NCBI GenBank assembly: GCA_012845835.1
Contig: JABAKD010000016.1
Coordinates: forward strand, 8,453,919-8,517,918
From: Undaria pinnatifida
Taxonomy: Eukaryota > Sar > Phaeophyceae > Laminariales > Alariaceae
Direction: 5' to 3'
DNA: 64,000 nucleotides
The position numbers were made by a program, and so were the translations under genes. Positions 36,947 to 48,400 of the stretch are shown piece by piece. Numbering within the stretch: position 1 is the first letter of the stretch; each line of letters opens with the position of its first letter. The notes beneath the pieces are model-generated. The model was not told the origin of the DNA. It saw nothing but the letters and a program-made list of their open reading frames with translations, and searched no databases.

Positions 36947-39284
36947 TTTAACTGGGTGGTGGCGACGGCGGCACCGGTTGCGTGCCTAGGCGCGAGGGGG
37001 ACGGAGAAATGCAAATCGAGTCGAAACTGAAAATTGACGATGTTCGCGGGGCAATTGTACGATCCATTTCTTGAGATACAGCGTCGATAGGGTGCTGACG
37101 ACGGCATGCCTGCCAGATTTCAACGCGAGCGGGCGCAGCGGCCACGGCAGGGCGGCGGTGACCTCGTTACTACCGTTTGTTTTGTGTTACTACCGTTTGT
37201 TTTGTGATGCCGTTGACAAGACGGCCAAGAGGCGACAGAGGACGAGGGCCTGCTCTCCAAGCGAAAAGTGGTCGTCAAACCTTACGCATTGAGGTCAAAG
37301 CCCTGGACAACAGCCCCACTTACACCCCCCCCACGCAGGGACTACGTCAGTGATAGAGGTACCACGTGCTACCGGCCGTGCTCTGCTCCTTTTTGCAGGC
37401 GAGATTGTCGTCGCTGGACGACAAGAACCGATGTTTACCTGGTTCATGTGAGAGAGCCGTGTGGTGCGACAACACCGCCATGGCAAGAACCGAGGTTTAC
37501 CGGTACATGTGGGACGGCCGTGTGGTGTAGCGAACATCGCCGTGACTGGATCAATATGTAGTTTTTTGCGGAATTTTAGGGCGTACTGAAAGCGCAATCG
37601 CATGGTCCAGACCACAAAAATATATATTCATGGCAGTAGCTCTATTTATGTAAGAGTAGAAGCTTCGGCGCAAGGTTTTCGCACCTCTCGTTTTTCCCTG
37701 CCCCTTTGGAATGAAAGGGGTGCCTGGTACTACATTACAAATAATATGCCACATGAAGTATCGATATGCACGACGTATCGGTGCAAATATTTGGCAGATC
37801 ATCCGGAGGTCACAACGCATAGCGGCGGGTTCCAGGACCTCATCACGCAGAGCGCGCGGGCACACCAGGATCCTGTTCAATAATATTGTTCGCTTCCAAG
37901 TGTGTGTGGATGGAATGCCGGATATTTTCTTGGGAAGCGAAAACAATTTTACGACGCTGGTGCCTGTAAGTTGCTGACGGCTTGAACCGCTTGAAGGCGT
38001 GCCGTCCAGCCACAATTTTCCTTTATTTTTCCCGACGCAACCTTTTTTTTACCTCATTTTCCAAACAGGGACGTCATCCGCGTCAAGAAAAAGCATCACA
38101 TGACAAGGTGGTGCCACCGTTGCGTAGGATGACGTCGTGCAGCGCTCGGCATCCAGATATGACCCCCCTTGAACACACATCCTGAAACATTATTGACCAA
38201 CTAGACAACCGCGGTCACGTCATCCACGGCAAAAAACTCCATGGATACAAGTTGACGTCATCACGTCACGTGCCATTCAGGGATTCCACCAGTCAGTAAC
38301 ATTTCTTGTTAAAATAGATCAATCAGAACACTGCGAGCACGAAATCCCTTTCTATTCGCTGTCCTGGCATCGTCACACATGGGGGGTGCTCTTTCTGCAC
38401 CACCGATAGTCGTTCCCAAAGCAAATCGAGCTGCTCGTACGACGATAGACCGCCTGCGATCTACATACTCTTAGTAGATTCCCTCCGAGACCGCATGATT
38501 GCGCTGCGGAACAAGCCGGCCCACACAGGGAGAGGCCAGAAGCGACTATCAATAGTATATTCCCCGAGCCAAATACAGTCATGGCCCTCAACTTTATCTA
38601 CTCGAAATTTCGCCGCATCTCACCAATCCGGCACCGTCGTCAACCATCTACGCATCTGAGGAAAGGGCTCTGTGGCCCTGTCTGTGGCCTCTGACACCCG
38701 GCAAAAAATATCTCCCATATTTCGCACGGTTGCTTACACGTAAAAATTTGGAACGCTTGAACCGCCAGCCCTTCGTCCATACCCGGTACTGTTTACTAAT
38801 ACTGTACACTCGTGCCGAAATTCCTTCCTAGATGACGGTCAACGCACGCTTCCAAACCTAACCCGCCCATCCGTGGTCTAGCGACCCCTATACTCATCGA
38901 AAACGAATGCAGACCCTACCTCTCGATACGCTACCACCACTTAGAACACCAGGGACGCATCAACAACGCCGTCGAACACGCCGCCTCATATTACAGGGTC
39001 AGCAGATGAAGAAACACGCTTAACATCCCAGAGAACCGCACACACCTAAAGCTGCGTACTATTGATAATGCAATTGACTCTAACGAAAACACATAATACC
39101 ACTGAAGTGATTGGGTCTCTCCCCCCCCCCCCCGTTCTCTCCCTCCTTCCTTTCTACCCCCCTAACCCTCTCGACGACCACTCCGATCGATTAATCCTAC
39201 TGGTCTGCGACTATTATACCGAGGGCTTAATCCGATTGACCCACAACTACAGAGATACAGAGATCGATCAACCCGACCGATCAA

Positions 39285-39500
39285 TTCAATGAATCAATTC
39301 CGAAAACTAATCTAATCAATCAATCCGATCGACCAATACTGTCAGATCAATGCGATCGACCAATACTCTCAGATCATCCGGTCATCACTCCGATCGATCA
39401 ATCCAATCGATCACAATCCCATCCATCAATCCGATCCATCATACCCGATCCACCAATCCAGTCGATCAACTCGATCCATCAATCCGATTTGTCAATCCGC
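39285..39500. repeat. Degenerate short-unit satellite (TCAATCCGATCGA-like)
   Basis: About fifteen imperfect units of 12-20 bases built on ATCAATCCGATCGACC. Non-coding. Confidence 0.75.
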
Positions 39501-40204
39501 GACTCGACGACGCTTCGGCATCGGCGCCGCTGACCCCTTCCTCGCTCCTCTCGCTCCTATCTCTCCCGTCGTCGACACGGGCGCTGCTGCTGCTGCTTCC
39601 GTGTCTTTCGATTCGCTCGCCATATCGAGGCAATGCGCGGCAGCTGGTCGATGCAAACGCGAATTAGGGTTGGTGGGCCAGAGGAAACCAGGGGGGTACG
39701 AGTAGGTGGGAGGTTGGGGGTGGTGAGAGGGGCTCGTTTGCATTTTGGCGTACCAGCCATACTTATAACTGTGTCTGCAGTTGCTACACCTGTGATTTGG
39801 CTGACTACGATATACTATAGCAAGTCGCCGATTAGTTATCAGTTGGGTAAGGTATCTATTACAATTAGTTGCGTGCGGAAATTGCGAAGTTCTGTTTCCT
39901 TGCATCTGGTTGGCGCCTTCGTGGCTCCACATGTACTGGTTGAGTGATGTATATCATCGATTAAAACCAAGTCAGTCAGTTGGCTTGAGTCAGTTAGTTC
40001 GCTTTTACTGCGTCACTCATATGATAACTAGCCGTGAGTTCCAGCCAACTCACAGTCCCAGCAGGTGCTGTTGATGCTAATATTAGGTGTAAAAAGCATA
40101 CGCTGAAACGCAGAAACAAACTCAGTTGCTGGTGCTGTTACCCCGACCGTACATATCCGGACACTCGTGTTACCCGTTCTTTTTTTCCGTTTTCTACACA
40201 CTGT

Positions 40205-40500
40205 ACATCAAGGGTGAGTCGGAGCCCCTAACGAACTCACCATGTTCAGATTTCACGACGCTGTCGTTTATTCCGTCGAACGAAGTGTGTGCAGCACACG
40301 AAATCACGCCACGTCTAATCCGAGATCTGCATTCTCAAGCAGATGTTGCCCAAGATCGCCGCCAGAAATCCATGTTTTCCGGAAAACTTGAGAGTTCCAA
40401 ACAAAATCTAAAAAATCGGGCCCAAAGACAACCGTCCAGGCAAAGTTTGGCTGGAATCTTCGGAATTTTAAACTTCTTTACTAAGCACAGGCCTGCCATT
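40205..40500 (-). repeat. Partial copy of the 59-62 kb repeat family
   Basis: Matches the inverted middle copy at 60745-61015 block by block: GGAGCCCCTAACGA, TTCACGACGCTGTCGTT, CGTCGAACGAAGTGTGTG, ATTCTCAAGCAGATGTTG-like, and GGCAAAGTTTGGCTGG. Both ends are truncated and it is more diverged than the clustered copies. Confidence 0.75.
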
Positions 40501-41443
40501 AGCAACGTACGTATAAAAGCTTTTGTACCTCTCTCCATACGAGTTACATGGTATCAGTGCGCAGAATGACTATGGACCGAAAACGCTTTTGACAAATCCT
40601 GGGGATTCAATATCTTCGAACAGTAAGAACGTGCGACCGGAGGATCACGCAGCTTGCAAGTGAGATTCGACCCTTAAATTGATCGAACTCACAGCTAACA
40701 TTAATCCCATTTGTTATCCTTGCACTGCTCTCGCGCTCCCTCCCAGTAGTAACTCAGATCCGGGGTCACATAGCGGGCCCTCCTCCCCCCTCCCCACTAC
40801 GGTACGTGCCTTCATTGTTAACGCGAGAAGAATTCAGCATTTCCTTACCTCGTCGACTCGCGTCGAATTGTGCCTACCCGTGCTTCTAGGCGCTCTCAGC
40901 AGTGATCGTTTTGTTAGTTTGTACGCTGACGTATTTGAAACATTTACAATATTAATATTAATAGTGGGTTGTTGATGCTCACCCTGGCAACATCCATGGG
41001 AGAATCTTCAGAGACATGAATAAAGAATACCTGGTGATAGACCAGGCTATAAACTCGTATGGGCAGGTCGGTGTTTCATGCAGGGTTACTAGGACGGTGG
41101 CTATTTTTTTCTTCAGTTTTGACCAGATTTTTGTTCCCCATTTCAACTCGCGACACCCCCCAGGGATTTCAAGCCAACCACATCCCGAAGCGGAAGCTTG
41201 TACATCTTCTTTAAAAAATCGCCAAACGTTAGCTGTGAGTACGACCGATTGAACGGTTGAAACTCAACTTTGCAAGCTGCGTGGTACATAAGACCTGTGT
41301 TTCATTTATGATACAGCAGTAGTACAAGTATGGTATTTGTTAAACCTGGTTGATATTCTGAAAGAAACGAGCGGCCGGTCGGTGCATCAAGCAGCTTGCC
41401 AGAATGAGCATTGTATCGACCCACTAAATGTATCGAACTCTCA

Positions 41444-42888
41444 GGCCATTTCTTACACAGTCGGATTCCGCCAGTCGAAAACAGCCGTTTTCGACTGGAT
41501 TCTTCTGGTCCTTCTTATCGTCAGTCGAGTCGATTTCGTGGTTTTTGTGCTCTTCCTAGAGGCGGTTGGTGTGAGGGAGTACTGCTGTACTGCTGTATGG
41601 CAGTCAAAAATCGGTTGGCAGCTCTGCGCTTCGCGCGTTCTGCGCGAGCAACGCGTGCTCGCGCTCGACGAACCTTCGTCCCAGCGAGTTGGTGGCTTTG
41701 GGCTTATAGCCGAAAGCTACCTTCGTGGAGTTGCACTCAGCCGAGAGCCGCCAAAGCTACAGCAGGTGTAGCCGTTCTTGGCAAAATGGCATCGATAGCG
41801 CGCGCTGCTGCCGTCGTGTGAAACACGCTGCTGGCGAGCGGAGCTAGGAGTGCGCCACGCTGACTTGCGGCGAAAAGCAACAGCAGTATTAGCCAAGCCA
41901 GCGTCAGCGCCTTGTATGATACTGTGCTGTGTGGTACCTGGTGTGGGTGTGTGGGTGTGTGGGCGTGTGGGTGTTTGGGCATGTGGGTGTGTTTTTGGAG
42001 GTGGGATGATCGATGCGATGGGTTAAAAAAACACGTGTAAAACTTTTTCGACTGAGTTTTTCGACTGGCGAATCCAGTCGAAAAAGTAAGGCCATTTCTT
42101 TTACAGTCGGATTTGTCATTCGAAAACGGCCGTTTTCGACTGAAGCCCAAATCGGGCTTTCTTACAGAGTCGAAAAGGGTTTTCTCGACTCAACTTTCTT
42201 CCGACTGGATCCGCCAGTCGAAAAACTCAGTCGAAAAAGTTTTACACGTGTTTTTTTAACCCATCGCATCGCTCATCCCACCACAAAACACACACCCACA
42301 CGCACACAAACCCATACCAGGTACCACACAGCAGTATCATACAACAGCGCCGACGCTGCCTTGGCTAGTACTGCTGTTGCTTCTCGCCAGAAGTCAGCGT
42401 GGCGCACTCCTAGCTCCGCTCGCCAGCAGCGTGTATGACACGACAGCAGTAGCGCGCGTTATTGATGCCATTTTGCCAACAACGGCTACGCCTGCTGTAG
42501 CTTTGGCGACTCTCGGCTGAGTGCAACGCCACCAACCTGCTTGGACGAAGGTTCGTCGCGCGTGAAGCACGCGTTGCTCGCGAAGAACGCGCAAAGCGCA
42601 GAGCTGCCGACCGATTTTCGACTGCCATACAGCAGCACTCCCTTACGCCAACCGCCTCTAGGAAGAGCGCAAAACTATAAAATCGACTCGACTGACGATA
42701 AGGAGAAGGACCAGAAGAATTCAGTCGAATAAAAGTCCAATCGAAAAGGGCCGTTTTCGACTGGCGGAAACCGACTGTATAAGAAATGGCCTAAAAGTTT
42801 GCTTTTTCGACTGGATCCCCCAGTCAGAAAACTCAGTCGAAAAAAGTCGAGTCGAAAAAGCCCTTTTTCGACTGTGTAAGAAATGGCC
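41444..42888. mobile_element. MITE (outer copy) with 20-bp TIRs and TCA target duplication, interrupted by a second copy
   Basis: Begins GGCCATTTCTTACACAGTCG and ends with its exact reverse complement; flanked by TCA on both sides (41441-41443, 42889-42891). Removing the inner element (42090-42791) and one TAA leaves about 740 bp, close to the 702 bp of the inner copy, so both belong to one family. Many internal TTTTCGACTG/CAGTCGAAAA palindromes are present. GG-type ends with 3-bp target duplications suggest PIF/Harbinger affinity, by inference only. No transposase is encoded. Confidence 0.88.
42090..42791. mobile_element. MITE (inner copy), inverted, nested in the outer copy, TAA target duplication
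   Basis: Begins GGCCATTTCTTTTACAGTCG and ends CGACTGTATAAGAAATGGCC; TAA flanks both ends (42087-42089, 42792-42794). Its body is the reverse complement of 41444-42089 along most of its length, so the locus reads as a long inverted repeat centred near 42150. The arms share the microsatellite edge (GTGTGGGTGTGT versus ACACACCCACAC) and the region around GCCATTTTGCC. Confidence 0.9.
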
Positions 42889-43390
42889 TCACAGCTGATG
42901 CATGCATTTTCAAAATAGTGGCTCCATCCAGCAGTAGTGCTGACCTACTGAGCTATACATGGAAACTAGGTTCGTATATACAAATACTCCGCGGTTGCAC
43001 GCTATGCTTGAGAGTCATGCCGAACCGCGAACCTTGTGGTGCTGGGTACACCGGTGGTGTTGGCTGTGTACAGGTGCTGGTCCACCGCTGGTATACTGCT
43101 GCTGCTACCACAGAGCTCGGCGCAAGTACACAGAGTTCGGTACATCTACTCAGTATTATTTAAATAATAGCAAATGAGAACAGCAATTGGAGAACGGTAT
43201 ATACAGCAGGAGAGCCGAGTCCCTTTGGTAGACCGCTCGCACAAGCAGAGCGCTCACCCTCTTCGCATCCCCTGCACATGCACCTGGCTATCAGAGTGTG
43301 GCCGGCACAACCGGGTCATAGCCTTACCGAAGCACCAGCAAGCAGCAAGCATCAATCAAGCCACACAGGAAAGGAGCTCCAGGAACTCAC
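42889..43390. other. Short gap between the MITE and the putative membrane-protein exon
   Basis: Would hold further exons of the minus-strand gene starting at 43532, but none could be recognised. Confidence 0.35.
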
Positions 43391-43532
43391 CAAAGACCAG
43401 AGTAACGGTTCCCATGAAAGGCGCCGCTGCCTTGAATGCAGCGAAGCCGTAAGCGCTGTACAGTAGATATGCCAAGAATGTCACGGAGAAGGACGCTGTC
43501 ACGAGAACGATGTAGGATGAGATGGAGCTCAT
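43391..43532 (-). CDS. First exon of an unidentified small membrane protein
   Basis: An ATG at 43532 opens 47 codons: MSSISS, then a hydrophobic segment YIVLVTASFSVTFLAYLLYS followed by AYGFAAFKAAAPFMGTVTLVF, ending at a TTTG|GTGAGT donor (phase 1). The hydrophobic stretch is one to two membrane helices, starting too near the N-terminus to tell a signal anchor from a membrane segment. Continuation exons were not found within the gap before the MITE. It could equally be a chance open frame beside a good donor site; no family recognised. It lies head-to-head with the dehydrogenase gene, about 2 kb apart. Confidence 0.4.
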
Positions 43533-45498
43533 GGTGCGTGCAGCGCGCGTCGTGAGACAGATGGATGTGATATGTCTCAAAACTCGAACTCTGGCGATGC
43601 GCGGAGATTTGATATTTGATATTTGCTCTTCGGGGAGTTCTACATTGCGTGACAGGCTTTTCGCAGGCGGGCCACAACATACTGTTATTGAAGCCAAAAC
43701 ATCCCGCGCGTGCGCAACTTCGGTGTGTTGCTTCGTCTCTGCTGCGCTGAAATGCAGGCCGCAAGAAGGATTTTCGGCTGCCTGGCGTTGTGGCTGACTT
43801 TGTGCAATTCACTTATTTTCGCGAAGCAATCGCCGACGTGCGCTTTGAGGCAGTATTCGTCACAGCAGCAGCAGTGTGCCATTCGAAGATCATTTGTAAG
43901 CATGATGTCCGGGTCATCATCACCTCGTCAGCACAGGCAAGAGGCGAGAGATAACGAACAGACAGGATGATCTAATGGTCTTGATGCCAGCATCTCGGGT
44001 CGAATTACAACACGTGCACCCTGCTTTTGTTGTGGCTCAAACATATGCTGCTGGTTCTCTGCCCTCTGGTTTTTCCGCGGGGGGGGGTGGGGTGGGGCTA
44101 GCTGTGGGCGTTCGTAACTTAACGGAGGGGGGTAGGTCTGCACGATCGTTTCGTTGGATAGACTGCGCTGCTGCTGCGGCCGCTGCTGCTGTTTCTGCAA
44201 CGTCACATGAAAACATAGGCCCACTGGCACGCCAGGCAGCCACTTGTCTAGGCATGTGCGTGGAGACAGGCCCGCGTCAGGCAAATTTAGTGCCAGATAT
44301 ACAGTTAGTAGGAAGAAATTTGAAAATACACAATTCCCATCTCGCCTACGTACGCGTTGTACGGCGGTATCGTTTTTTTTTTTTCGCACACTTCTACTTT
44401 CCAGCTTCTGGACAAGCCGTGGTCCCAGGTGTCGTCCCTTCTCCCCTCCGGTTCTTGCCTCCAATTTTTATCGCGCATAGGGTTCAGCAATCCCACTGCT
44501 CGTCGATTTTTCATCGAGTGTTGCTAACTCACGCTCTCGCGTTTTCCGCAAGTCAATTTGTGCGCAAGAAAAAGTCCCCACGAATTTATACGAGTATGCA
44601 CTCGGGGGGATTCGAACTCACGAAACTGCCCTGTACCAGGCTCGAGGAAAACCTGGTACGCCACCGGGGCGACCGGCATATATACGAGCATGAGATCAAC
44701 CACACCTGTGCCTGCTGAGATAGGCACGTGCTATCTAAACTCTGGACTAATCGTGTACAGTGGTATTTTGAAAATATGTAATTATGTCTCGTACGGGTAC
44801 GCGAGTACGTATGATATATCGCACATACATGCACATCGAAAGTTCCCGGCTAACGGCGTGTTTCTTTCGATAGTCGGGCTGTGGCGCCCTTATTTAATCT
44901 CTATGCTGCTGCAGAAACTAGTCAACTTTAGTTTCCGCGTACATAAGTCTGCCCCCTATTCGTGGAGGCTATCATATTAATAATGATCCATTCTAGTTCC
45001 CAGTAGTTTGTCCCCAACACGGGGGTGCAGCTGTCAAGGTGAACATGCGATACAGCTCCGTACTACTTGAAAGTTCGGGTCATGCATGACACGAGTCCGG
45101 TTCTCGTTTGAAGAGGATGTAGTGTGTTGTGTGACTGGCGCTTCTGTTTCAGGGGGCAGACACGGACGACATCGTCTCGCGGAGAGCGCGTCAGAACGAG
45201 TTAGTTCATATCTCGACCAAAGTCGTCGAGCTTTGGAAATATTAAACCAATCCAATGTGCGACACAATTTATAGACAAGGAAGAACCGGAGCAGAACGAG
45301 AGAAGGGGGGGGGGGTATAGTCATCTCCCATAGGTCACGTCCTTTGTCCATAGGACAATGGACTCTCGCACTCCCACAACAATGCCGGGACGGAACGCCA
45401 AGGGGGGCGGGGGGCGGTGCACACTCATATCATACAGGACGTAGTCTTTAGACCATAAGGGAGAGGCGGGGGGGGTGTAGATATTACAACCCTTGGTG
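43533..45498. other. Intergenic region between two divergent genes
   Basis: Holds the promoter regions of the putative membrane-protein gene and the dehydrogenase. A tRNA-like segment with A-box and B-box sequences lies at 44595-44675 on the minus strand. C/G runs occur near 44082-44095 and 45305-45315. No further exon seen. Confidence 0.4.
44595..44675 (-). repeat. tRNA-like segment, possible tRNA-derived SINE head
   Basis: The minus strand reads TGGCGTACCAGG (A-box-like), a 6-bp stem ACCAGG/CCTGGT, and then GAGTTCGAATCC (B-box, one mismatch to GGTTCGANTCC) in the spacing of a tRNA. Acceptor-stem pairing and a normal TψC stem are lacking, so it is not a functional tRNA. tRNA-derived SINE heads look like this. 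Confidence 0.35.
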
Positions 45499-48400
45499 AT
45501 GCTTGACATTGGACTGAAGGCCTCCCCCACCCCTCTTGCTGCGATTGTGGCCTCGATCTGTCTCGCCGCCGCGCTTTGCAGCAGTCTTGAGGGCAAGGTT
45601 TTTCTGGTGACGGGATCAACGGATGGCATTGGAAAGTGAGCATAACATGTTGACCGTCGTTCCATCTCCATGAGAGATGTATACCCCGCGCCGACTTTGC
45701 GGAGTGCGTAGGTGTTATGCTCCGACACTGCACACGCATTATTCACGTATTTGTGAACGCAACATAGTTCACTCATTTGTGCACAGATACAATGGATACC
45801 ATGAGTGCTGCTGTTCTGCGTGTTTCCGGGATACACGCAAATGACACGTCCTTTTCTATGTTCATCGGTGACGCCGTCGACGTTTAGATCGGTAACGATA
45901 ACTGTTCGGAGATGCGGGCTTGTAGTTGTGGCTTTCGTTCGGGCCAATGCCAAAGCCGCCCGCGAGCCCGCCCGCCCGCACACCCGTCCAGCCGCCTTTT
46001 TTCTGTTGCGTTGCATGTCGTCTTAAACCACCGTCGACCGTCGACTCTTCGCTCTCACGCGGTGGTGGTACTTAGAATTTCTTGCCTCCTCGTTCAGCGG
46101 TTTCATGTATGCCTGGTACTACTAAATTGGTATCCCCGAACACCAGCACACGTACAATTTAGGCGAGGGATCTGCGCATTTGATCTAGTACTCCAGCTGA
46201 CGGTAGTTTCATCCCGCTCCGTCCTGTCCCATCCCGCCCGGCCCCATCCCGCGCTGTTCTGTTCCGTCGATGCTACACCGAACCGCACCGCACCGCACCA
46301 AACCACACTGCACCGCAGGCACACCGCCTCACGTTTGGCGGAGGAGGGCGCGACCGTTATCGTGCACGGGCGAAGAGAGGCCGCCGTGCGAGAGACGGTC
46401 GAGTTTGTGGAGGAGTGCAGGAGTGGGGAGGCGAAAGTGGAGGGGATCGTCGCCGACATTAGCTCGCTGCGGGGGATGAACGAGCTGTGCGACGAGGTCC
46501 TGGCCCGGACGGACAGGCTCGACTGCCTGCTGAACAACGCAGGTGATGAAATATATTTAACGACGGCCGTATGGGGGGTGATGGACGAAAATTTTAGGGG
46601 GAAGATAACGTCACGGAGGGAAGGTTGGGGGGGGGGGACTTTCTAATACCGTAAGTATTGGGTTGGGTGCGGAGTTAGTAAGTATTACGCCCGTGACCGA
46701 TTCTCTTTGTTTTTCTGAATGTTTTAGGCGTGTCGTCAATAAGCATACTCCGAGTATTTATTAAACATATTTGCAGGCCAAGAGCGTCGGGCGGCGCACG
46801 TTTTCCGGGTCATCGGTGGGCCGGTTGGTGTGCCGGCTATAGTAGTTAGCCCGCTGTGTTTTTGTGCTTTTTTGGCGACCAGCCGGCGGAAAGCGAGCGC
46901 CGGCGTGTCGTCCCGACCGCCAATCTCTGTGCTGTGTTGTATTGCACTGTACTGTACTGTACTGTACGGTGCTTCTTTTACTGTTGTTATTGCTGGAGTT
47001 GTTGCTGTTGTCACCATTTGTGCTATGCTGTATTGTTGCTTCGGACTCCGTCGCGGCGACTGGTGGTCCACTGCCTTGGACATTTTGACGAGGTGCTGCT
47101 TGCGTCGAGTTTGTTGTTGTCGTTGTTTTTTGTCCGGTTTATGTACACGTGGCTGTCTGCGATGTTGGACAGTCAAGGGCTCTGCTTTCCCCGCGTGCCC
47201 CGCTTACTTGGCTCGCCCCGCTCGTGCGAGGGACTCAGGCATTGCCGAGTTAGTGCAACAGTCGTCATACCCCTCACGCTCGGTCGTCGTTTACCCTGCT
47301 GCAAAACTCGCGCTACTATTAGTAGCGATGGGGTGCTGGCGTCGTTACAATAATGCGTTTCCCCTCGAATTTCCTTTGCGCGTGTCTTGCTTCCCCCTAC
47401 CTCATTGCCCATGTGTATGGTATGGCGGCAGGGGTCTTCGAGGCAGACTTTCACCATAGCGAAGATGGATCGGAGTACACGTTTGCAGGTGCTGTGAGTG
47501 CATCGTCCTTGTTTATAACGTCGTCTGTTCCTGTTTGTTTTCGTTTCTGCTCTTCGTCAACCTCTGTAATGTAACTGCACGCACGTTTCAGATACAAACT
47601 ATTTGAATTTAGACTGGATCGTTTTTGCAGTACTCTGTAACTTGAAGATACCCAGAGAAATGGAATTCTGCATCTGTCAGACAACTGAAAGCGTGGGCGT
47701 GGGACTCTCTAGGCAGACAAACCGTCCATAGGTCTCGTCTCCATTTTCTGTAAGCAAACCCTTTAAGGTTTCGCTTGGCTGGAGGACAATTTCTGGGCGC
47801 AGGGGGAAAGCGGCTTGCATATGAAGCCCCTCTCACCACCTTATAACCGACCGACCGGCCGACCGACCGGCCGACCGGCCGACCGAACGGTCGAACGGTC
47901 GAACGATCGACCGACCGAATGACCGACCGACCAACTGATTGACCAACCGACCAACTGAACGGCCGACCGACCGACCGACCGACGCTCACAAGGTGGTGGT
48001 GGCGATGGCACGCTCCGTTTTTTCTCTGTCGGAACGATCGATATCCTTGTTGTAAAATAATGCTCGCCCAGCGAAAGCCTAACTACAACCAAGGGCACTT
48101 CTTACGCCCCCACGTCTCTCTAGTCTCCGGCTCGTCACGAGCATTTGGTCTACTCAAGTTGACAGACGCTAGTGGTCTCTTTGCTGTCTCTTGTGCCCCG
48201 TTTTTATGCCCGAAATAGTGAACGTGCTCGCCCCGTACGTGATCACTGGTCGCCTGCTGGACTTGGTGTCCAAAACCCCTGGGGGAGGGCGCGTGGTAAA
48301 TGTGGCGAGCCTCTCCGCCTCCTACTCTGTCGACTTCGACAACCTGCAGGTCAGAGAGAGAGCCTAAGACACCCCCGCCACACCCGCAACGTCCGTCACC

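Larger units (their letters stand above)
36947..41440. other. Intergenic region downstream of RAD54
   Basis: No exon recognised. A ~63-bp tandem duplication lies at 37420-37545 ('caagaaccga.gtttacc'). A run of degenerate TCAATCCGATCGA-type units is at 39285-39500. A diverged, reverse-orientation piece of the 59-62 kb repeat family is at 40205-40500. Two dispersed hairpin copies are at 40650-40702 and 41224-41290. A C run is at 39121-39134. Confidence 0.5.

Noticed and set aside
46830-47459. 209-codon hydrophobic Cys/Leu-rich open frame
   Set aside because: It spans an SDR intron and overlaps exon 3 in another frame; composition follows TGT/GCT-rich repeats.
47845-47985. CRISPR-like regular repeat
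   Set aside because: Continuous four-base GACC satellite with no unique spacers; the organism is eukaryotic.
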